A stretch of 12,810 nucleotides of DNA from an uncultured Clostridia bacterium (GTDB taxonomy: Bacteria > Bacillota > Clostridia > Oscillospirales > Ruminococcaceae), in assembly GCA_946613705.1 (NCBI GenBank), contig CAMOFU010000041.1:1-12810 (forward strand), in the 5' to 3' direction. A program made the position numbers and the translations under genes. Shown here piece after piece: positions 5,783 to 12,810 of the stretch. A model generated the notes under the pieces. That model was given only the letters and a program-made list of their open reading frames with translations, had not been told where the DNA came from and ran no database searches. The first letter of the stretch is position 1, and every line of letters begins with the position of its first letter.

Positions 5783-5834
5783 GATCACCCGATCACCCAA
5801 TCACTCAATCGATAATTGCAAATTACAAATTATA
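5783..5834 (+). repeat. Two consecutive short tandem repeats in the purL leader
   Basis: An 8-bp unit is repeated three times (GATCACCC, GATCACCC, AATCACTC; 5783-5806), with a partial fourth copy (AATC). It is followed by a 7-bp unit repeated three times (AATTGCA, AATTACA, AATTATA; 5814-5834). The last copy abuts the Shine-Dalgarno AGGAG (5835-5839). Copies are near-identical, so repeat number could change by slippage and alter leader length. Confidence 0.6.
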
Positions 5835-5847
5835 AGGAGTTGTGATT

Positions 5848-8800
5848 ATGTCCGTTTTCAGAATTTATGTTGAAAAGAGACCTGAATTCGCTGTTGAAGC
5901 AGATTCGCTCCTTTCGGACATCAAGTCGGCACTGGGGCTTGACGGGCTCAAAAGCCTGAGAGTTATCAACCGTTATGATGCCGAGGGACTTTCTGCCGAG
6001 GATTTCAAGCTTGCTGCACCCGTAGTCTTCTCCGAGCCTGCGGTAGACGTTACCTATGAATGCCTGCCCGAGCTTGGCGGAAATGAATACATATTCGCAG
6101 TAGAGTATCTTCCGGGGCAGTTCGATCAGAGAGCAGACAGCTGTGCGCAGTGCATTTCTCTGCTTACAGGCGGCAAGCGTCCGACTGTAAGATCGGCGCG
6201 CATTTATATCGTCGGAGGGGATCTCAACGGCGATGAGCTCGATGCTATCAAAAAGTATATGATAAACCCTGTTGAATCCCGTGAGGCAAAGCTCGATCTG
6301 TTTGATACACTTGATATCAAATATGAGATCCCCACGGAGGTCGCTGCCGTAGACGGCTTTATCTATTCGACCGAGGACGATCTCAAGGCTATGATCGAAG
6401 AGCTCGGTCTTGCTATGGATCTTGATGACATAAAATTCTGTCAGACATATTTCAAGGAAAAGGAAAAACGCAACCCCACGATAACCGAAATAAGAATGAT
6501 CGACACTTACTGGTCGGATCACTGCCGCCATACGACCTTCTCTACGATAATAGATAACGTTGATATAGAATCCGATTATATCTGTGATACCTACAAGGAT
6601 TATCTCAACACGAGGGACGAGCTTTATGCAGGCAGGACTGACAAGCCGCTGACCCTTATGGATCTTGCTGTCATCGGTGCCAAGAAGCTGAAAAAGGACG
6701 GTCTTCTGAAAGATCTTGACGAATCCGAGGAGATCAATGCCTGCTCGGTGAAGATCACAGTTGATGTTGACGGCAAGGACGAGGACTGGCTGCTGATGTT
6801 CAAGAATGAGACACACAATCACCCGACAGAGATCGAGCCGTTCGGCGGCGCTGCTACCTGTCTGGGCGGTGCGATCAGAGATCCTCTTTCGGGACGTTCC
6901 TATGTTTATCAGGCAATGAGGGTTACGGGCGCGGGCAATCCGCTGGTGCCTGTTGAGGATACCATTGCAGGCAAGCTGCCGCAGAGAAAGATCGTTGTGG
7001 GTGCTGCGAACGGATATTCAAGCTACGGTAACCAGATCGGTCTTGCAACAGGTCATGTAAACGAGATCTATCACCCCGGATACGTTGCCAAGAGAATGGA
7101 GATAGGCGCTGTTATCGGTGCTGCTCCCGCTTCCAATGTAAGGAGAGAAAGACCCAAGGCGGGCGATGTTGTTATCCTGCTCGGCGGCAGAACAGGCCGC
7201 GACGGCTGCGGCGGAGCTACCGGCTCTTCCAAGTCGCACACGCTGCACTCGCTCGAAAGCTGCGGTGCTGAGGTACAGAAGGGTAATGCACCCGAGGAGA
7301 GAAAGCTGCAAAGGCTCTTCCGCAATCCCGAGGTAACAGCTATGATAAAGCGCTGCAATGACTTCGGTGCGGGCGGTGTATCGGTAGCGATAGGCGAGCT
7401 GACAGACGGTCTTGTGATCGATCTGAACGCTGTTCCCAAAAAATATGACGGACTTGACGGCACCGAGCTGGCTATATCAGAGTCACAGGAAAGAATGGCA
7501 GTGGTCGTTGCCAAGGAGGATGCTGAAAGATTCATGCAGGAGGCTGCAAAGGAGAATCTTGAAGCAACGCTTGTGGCTGATGTTGTTGATGAGCCGAGAC
7601 TTAAAATGAACTGGAACGGCAAGACGATCGTTGATCTCTCGCGTGAGTTCCTTAATTCCAACGGTGCAGAAAAGCATACCGATGTCAGGATCGATACACC
7701 TGTTTTTGCTGCCCGTGACAATGACGATGATTCTGCCGAGCGCTGGGAGGCTATGATATCCGATCTTAACATCTGCTCTCAGAAGGGGCTTGTTGAAAGG
7801 TTCGACTCAACTATCGGTGCAGGCACTGTGCTGATGCCTTACGGCGGCAAATACCAGAACACACCTACTCAGGCAATGGCTGCAAAGATACCTGTTCTGA
7901 ACGGTGACACTACCACTGCTTCGGTAATGGCATGGGGCTTCGACCCGTTCCTCTCTTCCATAAGCCCGTATCACGGCGCGATGAGTGCTGTTGTGGAGTC
8001 TGTTTCCAGACTTATTGCAGCAGGCGGAAGATATGAAAACTGCTGGCTCACCTTCCAGGAATACTTTGAGAGAACGCAGAACGATCCCTCGCGCTGGGGC
8101 AAGCCTTTTGCCGCACTGCTCGGTGCTTACAAGGCTCAGCTCGAGCTGGGCTGCGGGTCTATCGGCGGCAAGGATTCGATGAGCGGCACCTTTGAAGAGA
8201 TAGACGTTCCGCCGACGCTGGTCTCCTTCGCTGTATCCACTGCAAAGACCGACAATATCGTATCGAACGAATTCAAGAACGACAATGCTACCGTTATTTA
8301 TATCCGTCCCGACTATGACAAGGACAATCTCGTTGATTTTGATTCGCTGAAAAAGGTGTTCGGTATCGTAGAGGGGCTTATTTCGGAAGGCAAGGTCGCT
8401 GCCTGCTGGTCGGTAGCCTACGGCGGTATCTCTGAGGCTATCGCAAAAATGGCTTTCGGCAATAAGATCGGCTTCAGGTTTACCGAGGACTGCACTCCCA
8501 AGGAGCTTTTCCGCGCCTGCTACGGCTCGTTTGTCATAGAGCTCAAAAAGGGTGTAAACACAGAAAACATCGGCTTGCCCGAAGGCAGCTACAAGATGCT
8601 CGGCGTTACTACCAAGGAATATAAGATAGTAACCGGCAAGTATACGCTTGATGTTGCTAAGCTTGAAAAGCTGTGGGCAGAAAAGCTTGAACCTGTATTC
8701 CCTGCAACGGTAAAGACATCTGATGTTAAGCCTGTTAAGTACAGCTATGAAGCTAAGGAGAGAAAAGCTCCCGCGATCAAGGTCGCAAGGCCTAAGGTGC

Positions 8801-9585
8801 TTATCCCTGTATTCCCCGGCACCAACTGCGAGTATGATACTGCAAGAGCCTTTGAGAAGGCGGGCGCTGATGCAGATATATTTGTCATCAGGAACCTCAA
8901 CGAGAATATGATCTCTGATTCGGTTGAGATCATGGAGCAGAAGATCAAGCAGTCGCAGATCGTGATGCTGCCGGGCGGCTTCTCTGGCGGTGACGAGCCT
9001 GACGGTTCGGGTAAATTTATAGTTTCGTTCCTGCGCAATCCGCGCCTTACCGATGCTATCCACGATCTGCTCAAAAACCGTGACGGTCTTATGCTCGGCA
9101 TCTGCAACGGCTTCCAGGCGCTTATCAAGCTCGGACTTGTGCCCTACGGAGAGATAGTTGATATGAGAAACGATTCACCTACTCTCACATTCAATACTAT
9201 CCACCGTCACCAGTCAAAGATGGTCAACACCCGCATCGCGTCCAACAAGTCGCCATGGCTGGCAAGCTGCAATGTAGGTGATATCCATTCGATCGCTATT
9301 TCGCACGGCGAGGGTCGCTTTGTGGCAACTGCGAGAGAGCTTGAGCTGCTTGCAAAGAACGGACAGATCGCTACACAGTATGTTGACTTCGACGGTGAAC
9401 CTACTCTTGATATCCATTGCAATCCGAATACTTCGATCGACGCTATCGAGGGCATCACCTCACCCGACGGCAGAGTGCTTGGAAAGATGGGTCACTCGGA
9501 GCGTAAGGGCAGCGGAGTATGCATAAATGTACCCGGTGAAAAGGATCAGCAGATCTTTGAAAACGGCGTTAAGTATTTTAAGTAA
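5848..9585 (+). CDS. purL: Phosphoribosylformylglycinamidine synthase (FGAM synthase), single-chain form
   Basis: 1245 residues, the large one-chain form that carries the equivalents of PurS, PurL and PurQ. It converts FGAR, glutamine and ATP to FGAM in de novo purine synthesis (fourth step), in the cytosol. Regions in order: an N-terminal PurS-like part (about 1-150); the PurL core with YWSDHCRHTTF (~221) and NETHNHPTEIEPFGGA (~319); a second AIRS-like half with CGSIGGKDSMSG; then a class-I glutamine amidotransferase from about 984 (VFPGTNCEYD), with PGGFSGGDEPDGSG, the nucleophile in GICNGFQAL (Cys1086) and the HSE pair His1216/Glu1218 in MGHSER. All key residues are present. The start is ATG 5848, 8 nt after AGGAG; a GTG at 5842 in the same frame is only 2 nt from it. 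The length matches the clade found in streptococci and clostridia. No other pur gene is in view, so it stands alone here behind a consensus promoter. Confidence 0.97.
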   Translation: MSVFRIYVEKRPEFAVEADSLLSDIKSALGLDGLKSLRVINRYDAEGLSAEDFKLAAPVVFSEPAVDVTYECLPELGGNEYIFAVEYLPGQFDQRADSCAQCISLLTGGKRPTVRSARIYIVGGDLNGDELDAIKKYMINPVESREAKLDLFDTLDIKYEIPTEVAAVDGFIYSTEDDLKAMIEELGLAMDLDDIKFCQTYFKEKEKRNPTITEIRMIDTYWSDHCRHTTFSTIIDNVDIESDYICDTYKDYLNTRDELYAGRTDKPLTLMDLAVIGAKKLKKDGLLKDLDESEEINACSVKITVDVDGKDEDWLLMFKNETHNHPTEIEPFGGAATCLGGAIRDPLSGRSYVYQAMRVTGAGNPLVPVEDTIAGKLPQRKIVVGAANGYSSYGNQIGLATGHVNEIYHPGYVAKRMEIGAVIGAAPASNVRRERPKAGDVVILLGGRTGRDGCGGATGSSKSHTLHSLESCGAEVQKGNAPEERKLQRLFRNPEVTAMIKRCNDFGAGGVSVAIGELTDGLVIDLNAVPKKYDGLDGTELAISESQERMAVVVAKEDAERFMQEAAKENLEATLVADVVDEPRLKMNWNGKTIVDLSREFLNSNGAEKHTDVRIDTPVFAARDNDDDSAERWEAMISDLNICSQKGLVERFDSTIGAGTVLMPYGGKYQNTPTQAMAAKIPVLNGDTTTASVMAWGFDPFLSSISPYHGAMSAVVESVSRLIAAGGRYENCWLTFQEYFERTQNDPSRWGKPFAALLGAYKAQLELGCGSIGGKDSMSGTFEEIDVPPTLVSFAVSTAKTDNIVSNEFKNDNATVIYIRPDYDKDNLVDFDSLKKVFGIVEGLISEGKVAACWSVAYGGISEAIAKMAFGNKIGFRFTEDCTPKELFRACYGSFVIELKKGVNTENIGLPEGSYKMLGVTTKEYKIVTGKYTLDVAKLEKLWAEKLEPVFPATVKTSDVKPVKYSYEAKERKAPAIKVARPKVLIPVFPGTNCEYDTARAFEKAGADADIFVIRNLNENMISDSVEIMEQKIKQSQIVMLPGGFSGGDEPDGSGKFIVSFLRNPRLTDAIHDLLKNRDGLMLGICNGFQALIKLGLVPYGEIVDMRNDSPTLTFNTIHRHQSKMVNTRIASNKSPWLASCNVGDIHSIAISHGEGRFVATARELELLAKNGQIATQYVDFDGEPTLDIHCNPNTSIDAIEGITSPDGRVLGKMGHSERKGSGVCINVPGEKDQQIFENGVKYFK

Positions 9586-9589
9586 GCTT

Positions 9590-9630
9590 CAGAGGGTATT
9601 CCGAACCGAGGGATACCCTCTGTACTTTTC
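9590..9630 (+). terminator. Terminator after purL
   Basis: CAGAGGGTAT (9590-9599) pairs perfectly with ATACCCTCTG (9613-9622). The inner CC/GG pairs add further stability past a bulged T. The stem starts 4 nt after the purL stop. The T-tract that follows (TACTTTTCC) is short and interrupted, so some read-through into the DUF1294 gene is plausible. Confidence 0.65.
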
Positions 9631-9648
9631 CTGTATCCGGTGATGTAT

Positions 9649-9960
9649 ATGAGTGTGTTTGTAAAAGCATTTTCCTTTACAGATAAGCCTATACTGTTGA
9701 TTATGCTTGGTCTGATGCTTATAATGAGCATCGTCACCTTTGCGGCATACGGTCACGACAAACGTGCTGCCAAGCTCAAAAGACGGCGCATTCCCGAGAA
9801 AACGCTGTTCCTGTTGAATTGTCTCGGCGGCTGGACGGGCGGGTGGCTGGGAATGTATCTGTTCCGCCATAAAACAAAGCACAAGAGCTTTTACGCAGTG
9901 CAGTTTTTGTCGGCGCTTGTATGGTGCTGCGCCCTTATATATGTGATGTTCTACAGCTGA
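9649..9960 (+). CDS. DUF1294 family small membrane protein
   Basis: 103 residues with three hydrophobic segments, at about 15-33, 55-73 and 82-101. The conserved DUF1294 core is clear: YGHDKRAAK, RRRIPEKTL, then LLNCLGGWTGGWLGMYLFRHKTKHKSF. The family has no established function; it is an integral membrane protein, sometimes seen fused to a cold-shock domain. I chose ATG 9649 because GGTGAT (9639-9644), complementary to the downstream part of the extended anti-SD, lies 4 nt before it. In-frame GTG 9640 and ATG 9643 have no ribosome binding site. No promoter is evident between the purL terminator and the start. Expression may therefore depend on read-through from purL. tspO follows after 54 bp in the same direction. 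Confidence 0.8.
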   Translation: MSVFVKAFSFTDKPILLIMLGLMLIMSIVTFAAYGHDKRAAKLKRRRIPEKTLFLLNCLGGWTGGWLGMYLFRHKTKHKSFYAVQFLSALVWCCALIYVMFYS

Positions 9961-9972
9961 CGTGTCATAATG

Positions 9973-10014
9973 ATCTTCCCCTCCGAATAGTATTTACCAA
10001 CTGGAGGGATAGAT
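9973..10014 (+). promoter_or_regulatory. Hairpin sequestering the tspO ribosome binding site
   Basis: ATCTTCCCCTCC (9973-9984) is complementary to GGAGGGATAGAT (10003-10014): six pairs covering the whole GGAGGG Shine-Dalgarno, a 2-nt mismatch, then four pairs ending exactly one base before the tspO ATG. The loop is 18 nt. Folded, it would hide the ribosome binding site. It sits in the 54-nt gap after the DUF1294 stop, where an upstream ribosome could influence it. Confidence 0.5.
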
Positions 10015-10485
10015 ATGAAAAAGATCAAGGTTACCGATCTGCTGATTTTCATTATAAGCGCTGAGCTGGTGGGAGCTTTGTCTGCACTGTTTTCCGGCGG
10101 CAGCTTCAAGGAATACTATGCAAGCCTTATAAAGCCGCCTATCGCACCGCCGAGCTGGGTCTTTCCCGTGGCATGGGTACTGCTTTACGCGCTTATGGGC
10201 ACAGCTGCATATCTTGTGCATATTTTTGGAAAAGATCAAAGAGAGCTTGGATTGAAGCTCTATGTTCTTCAATTGTTTATCAACTTTCTCTGGAGTCCCG
10301 TCTTCTTTGGAACGAAATGCTTCCCTGCTGCTGTTGTGATCGCCGCAGTGCTGCTGCTGACGGTATTTCTGACCACGGTAGTATTTTTCAAGAACGATGA
10401 CACCGCAGGCGCACTCTTCGTGCCGTATGTCTTGTGGTCTGCTTACGGGCTCTATCTTTCGGTAGGATTTCTGATACTTAACTGA
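10015..10485 (+). CDS. tspO: TspO/MBR family tryptophan-rich sensory membrane protein
   Basis: 156 residues with five predicted membrane helices (about 8-27, 45-68, 79-99, 103-124, 133-153). Family hallmarks are KPPIAPPSWVFPVAWVLLYALMG (40-62), NFLWSPVFFG (90-99) and PYVLWSAYGLYLS (137-149). TspO proteins bind tetrapyrroles such as protoporphyrin IX and, in eukaryotic relatives, cholesterol and benzodiazepine ligands; in bacteria they are linked to porphyrin and stress responses. The exact role in this organism is unknown. The start is ATG with a strong GGAGGG 6 nt upstream, but that site can be sequestered by an upstream complementary arm. It probably shares a transcript with the DUF1294 gene and ends at a strong bidirectional terminator. 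Confidence 0.92.
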   Translation: MKKIKVTDLLIFIISAELVGALSALFSGGSFKEYYASLIKPPIAPPSWVFPVAWVLLYALMGTAAYLVHIFGKDQRELGLKLYVLQLFINFLWSPVFFGTKCFPAAVVIAAVLLLTVFLTTVVFFKNDDTAGALFVPYVLWSAYGLYLSVGFLILN

Positions 10486-10488
10486 AAA

Positions 10489-10518
10489 CACCCCGCACTG
10501 TTTTTTAAGTGCGGGGTG
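10489..10518. terminator. Bidirectional terminator between tspO and the ABC transporter
   Basis: CACCCCGCACT (10489-10499) pairs perfectly with AGTGCGGGGTG (10508-10518), an 11-bp GC-rich stem with an 8-nt loop. Plus-strand readout is followed by CTGCTTTTGTTTT and minus-strand readout by TTTTC. It begins 3 nt after the tspO stop and lies 11 nt past the ABC transporter stop, so it serves both convergent genes. Confidence 0.85.
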
Positions 10519-10529
10519 CTGCTTTTGTT

Positions 10530-12722
10530 TTACTGTGAAAGTGCTGTCTTCTGAGGTTTGACAGCTTTCATCTTGGTCGTCTGCCGCTGAGCCATAACAA
10601 GGCGATAGTAAACGCCTTTCTGCTTCATCAGCTCTGTGTGAGTGCCAAACTCAACAAGTTTGCCTTTATCGAGTACTATAAGTCTGTCTGCATTTGCAAG
10701 CGTTGAAAGCCTGTGTGCTATGGCAATGGTAGTCCTGCCCTCGGTCAGCTTGGCGAGAGCAAGCTGTATCTGCTTTTCGGTCTGGGTATCAAGAGATGCG
10801 GTGGCTTCGTCAAGTATTATCACCTTCGGGTCATGGAGCAGTGCTCGTGCAATAGCAATTCGCTGGCGCTCACCGCCCGAGAGCTGGTAGCCCTTGTTGC
10901 CGACCCTTGTATTGTAGCCGTCGGGAAGCTTTACTATAAAGTCATGCGCATAAGCGATCTTTGCAGCTTTGATAATGTCCTCAAAAGGCGCATCGGGGCG
11001 GGCATAAGCAATGTTGTCGAGCACACTGCCGTCAAATAAAAATGTCTCCTGCAAAACCACTCCGACCTGAGAGCGCAGGCTGTGCTGCGAGATGTTCCGT
11101 ATCGGTACCCCGTCTATCCTGATCTCTCCCTGAGTGCTGTCATAGAGTCTGAGTATAAGGTTTATCATTGTTGATTTTCCTGCACCCGAATGACCGACTA
11201 TACCGATCATCTCGCCCTTGTTTATCTTGCAGCTGACTCCCTTCAGCACGGGGACATACTGTTTATAGCCGAAATATACATCGTCAAATTCAATATCGCC
11301 CTTGATATCCAGCTCAACAGCATCTTCGCAGTCGCTTACTTCGGATTTTTCATCAAGGATCTCAAATACCTTTCCTGCTGATACCGAGGTGTCTGCAAGC
11401 GTCCTCGGAATATGTATTAGCCAGCGGATAGGTTCATAAAGCATAGCAGAGTATGTTGTGAACTGTATAAGCTCACCGAGCGTCATAGTACGTTCAAGTA
11501 TCATAGAACCGCCGAAGTACAGAACGAGAAAGTTTCCGATAGTAAGTATGAACTCGGAAAACGGTATAGTCAGATACCACATGATCTCTGCTCTGACGCA
11601 GGCACGCGCCCATTTGATCGAGCAGCCTTCATAGTGCGCTATCTCTCTGGCTTCGCTGCCGTAGGACTTAACAACATTTATGCCGTTAAGTATGTCGTGC
11701 AGTGTCTCGCTGTGATTCTTGGAATACTTCCACACGGCAGTATATCTCAGTGCCATGACCGAAAACAGCTTCTTGACAATAAGAAACACAAACGGTATGG
11801 GCAGTATCGTCATAAGAGCGAGCCGCCAGTCCATGATAAACAGAAGCACACCTATGATAAATAGTGACAACAGCTTGACTATCGCGTCCTTGCCGTTGGC
11901 GGTAATGAACTCCTCCAGCTTTGCCGCATCACCCGAAACACGGTTTATAAGCTCGCCTGCTGTTCTCTTTGACAGTGATCCGAGCGACAGCTTCTGTGAT
12001 TTCTCGAATACCTCTCTGCGCAGATCACGGCCGATGCTCAAAGCAGTTCGGAACGAGTTGCGCATATTCAGAAGCTCCAGCACACCCGCCGCAAGCAGGA
12101 AGGATACTATAGCTATCACGATGCCGATAAAGCCGCTCCATTCATCCGATCGGGGCGTAACATAGGTGTCTATGATTATCCTGTCAAGATAAGGCATGAA
12201 TACCCAGATGAGCTCTGATGCGATCGTGCAGAGAACTGCTGTAATAAAGTATTTCTTATACGGCCCGATGCGTTTGATGAGCCTCAGCATCGTCGAGCCC
12301 TTGCTCTTACAGTAAATGCACTCCTGCGCACCGTCAAGCGGCAGTCCGCAATTCGGGCAAACGGGTTCGTCATCGCCTGTATCCCGAATCAGCTCATTTG
12401 TCCTCACATAATGCTCCAGAAGCTTCAGCACCTCGGCATATCTTATAAACATATCCTGCGTAAACTCACAGAAGCAGATAACATCGCCGTCGGGTCTGAT
12501 GCCCTGCGCCATAGAGGTGCCTATCTGTCGGCGGCACTGAAACTCTGTGAAGTCTTTGATGCTGTATTTTTCTTCAAGCACATTGTTGTTATAGATATAA
12601 ATATATTCATCATCTACAGCAAAGATGCCGTCTGTTTCCTCACCGTCGGAGGTAAACCTGAACGGCAAAGAATATGCAAGATCGGAGGGCGCATTTTCAG
12701 GCATCTTCAATAAAAGGTTCAA
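10530..12722 (-). CDS. ABC exporter (fused permease-ATPase) with N-terminal zinc-ribbon extension
   Basis: 730 residues, longer than the usual ~580-600 for a half-exporter. Residues 1-140 are an extra cytosolic region: a beta-rich, PH-like stretch (about 28-105, with GIFAVDDEYIYIYNN) and a zinc ribbon, CPNCG (122-126) with CIYC (135-138). A type-1 exporter membrane domain with about six helices follows (150-440). The nucleotide-binding domain is complete: Walker A GHSGAGKST (510-518), Q-loop Gln558, LSGGERQ (614-620), Walker B VIILDEATASLD (634-645) and H-loop His670. It should work as a homo- or heterodimer in the membrane; the substrate is not predictable. The start is the TTG at 12722: a stop codon lies immediately upstream in frame, AGGAG is 9 nt away, and the next in-frame ATG (12704) lacks a ribosome binding site. 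No good promoter is visible, so it may be co-transcribed from outside the window. Confidence 0.9.
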   Translation of the reverse strand: MNLLLKMPENAPSDLAYSLPFRFTSDGEETDGIFAVDDEYIYIYNNNVLEEKYSIKDFTEFQCRRQIGTSMAQGIRPDGDVICFCEFTQDMFIRYAEVLKLLEHYVRTNELIRDTGDDEPVCPNCGLPLDGAQECIYCKSKGSTMLRLIKRIGPYKKYFITAVLCTIASELIWVFMPYLDRIIIDTYVTPRSDEWSGFIGIVIAIVSFLLAAGVLELLNMRNSFRTALSIGRDLRREVFEKSQKLSLGSLSKRTAGELINRVSGDAAKLEEFITANGKDAIVKLLSLFIIGVLLFIMDWRLALMTILPIPFVFLIVKKLFSVMALRYTAVWKYSKNHSETLHDILNGINVVKSYGSEAREIAHYEGCSIKWARACVRAEIMWYLTIPFSEFILTIGNFLVLYFGGSMILERTMTLGELIQFTTYSAMLYEPIRWLIHIPRTLADTSVSAGKVFEILDEKSEVSDCEDAVELDIKGDIEFDDVYFGYKQYVPVLKGVSCKINKGEMIGIVGHSGAGKSTMINLILRLYDSTQGEIRIDGVPIRNISQHSLRSQVGVVLQETFLFDGSVLDNIAYARPDAPFEDIIKAAKIAYAHDFIVKLPDGYNTRVGNKGYQLSGGERQRIAIARALLHDPKVIILDEATASLDTQTEKQIQLALAKLTEGRTTIAIAHRLSTLANADRLIVLDKGKLVEFGTHTELMKQKGVYYRLVMAQRQTTKMKAVKPQKTALSQ

Positions 12723-12765
12723 TCATCTCATCTCCTTCCGAAGAAGTATTTTCATCTTAATGTAA

Positions 12766-12810
12766 TTATATGAACATCTCCAGTACGTTCCTGCTTTTCT
12801 TGTCAAGCTT
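12766..12810 (-). CDS. Possible C-terminal end of an upstream leftward gene (partial)
   Basis: On the minus strand the frame entering at the window edge reads KLDKKSRNVLEMFI and stops at TAA (12768-12766), 43 bp before the ABC transporter start. Codon choice (AAG, CTT, GAC, CTG, GAG) is like that of the neighbouring genes. A second frame is also open to about 12723, so the assignment is uncertain. If real, it is probably in one operon with the transporter and could encode a partner ABC half; that is inference. Confidence 0.35.
   Translation of the reverse strand, partial: KLDKKSRNVLEMFI

Noticed and set aside
5742..5847. Purine riboswitch in the purL leader
   Set aside because: The leader is short, repeat-built and lacks the conserved three-way junction and loop sequences of that class.
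5830..6822. 330-codon open frame antisense to the start of purL
   Set aside because: Same reason: it shadows a well-supported gene, has no recognisable domain, and runs through the purL promoter-proximal leader.
7807..9063. 418-codon open frame antisense to purL
   Set aside because: It lies wholly inside the conserved purL coding region, starts at GTG without a ribosome binding site, and its translation has no recognisable motif. It is explained by purL codon bias.
12760..12780. TATAAT-like box upstream of the ABC transporter
   Set aside because: No acceptable -35 at 16-18 bp. The nearest TTGACA is 30 bp away.

Overview
The window looks like ordinary chromosomal DNA from a low-to-mid-GC member of the Bacillota, most likely a Ruminococcus-like clostridium. 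I infer this from the protein types: a ~445-residue Firmicutes-type glucose-6-phosphate isomerase, a single-chain 1245-residue PurL, a Crh/HPr-like protein and MtaB. It also fits the near-consensus TTGACA/TATAAT promoters and strong GGAGG ribosome binding sites. There is no sign of a phage, IS element, CRISPR array, rRNA or tRNA. I infer the taxon; no sequence search was run.

Layout: positions 1-4047 are read leftward, as an HPr-like small protein, an S11 (D-Ala-D-Ala carboxypeptidase-like) protein, glucose-6-phosphate isomerase (pgi), a 134-residue P-loop protein and a YceD/DUF177 protein cut by the window edge. At 4048-4352 is a divergent control region with two back-to-back sigma-A promoters. 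Positions 4353-10485 are read rightward: mtaB (tRNA t6A37 methylthiotransferase), purL, a DUF1294 membrane protein and tspO. A bidirectional terminator at 10489-10518 separates these from a leftward ABC transporter (10530-12722). What may be the last codons of another leftward gene lie at the right edge.

Most genes are unrelated housekeeping functions: glycolysis, purine synthesis, tRNA modification and cell-envelope or ribosome-associated functions. Most appear to have their own promoter, so this is a row of mono- or bicistronic units rather than one pathway operon. I found no convincing multi-gene novel system.

The points that deserve a second look are local. The S11-family protein has substitutions in all three catalytic motifs (SxxK to HLAK, SxN to NAN, KTG to KVG). 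The HPr-like protein keeps the regulatory Ser46 region but has Ala where His15 should be, and its long leader can fold into an extended hairpin. The tspO Shine-Dalgarno is exactly complementary to a sequence 18 nt upstream. The purL leader is built of two successive short tandem repeats. The ABC exporter carries an unusual cytosolic N-terminal extension with a zinc ribbon, and probably starts at TTG inside an overlapping mini-ORF.
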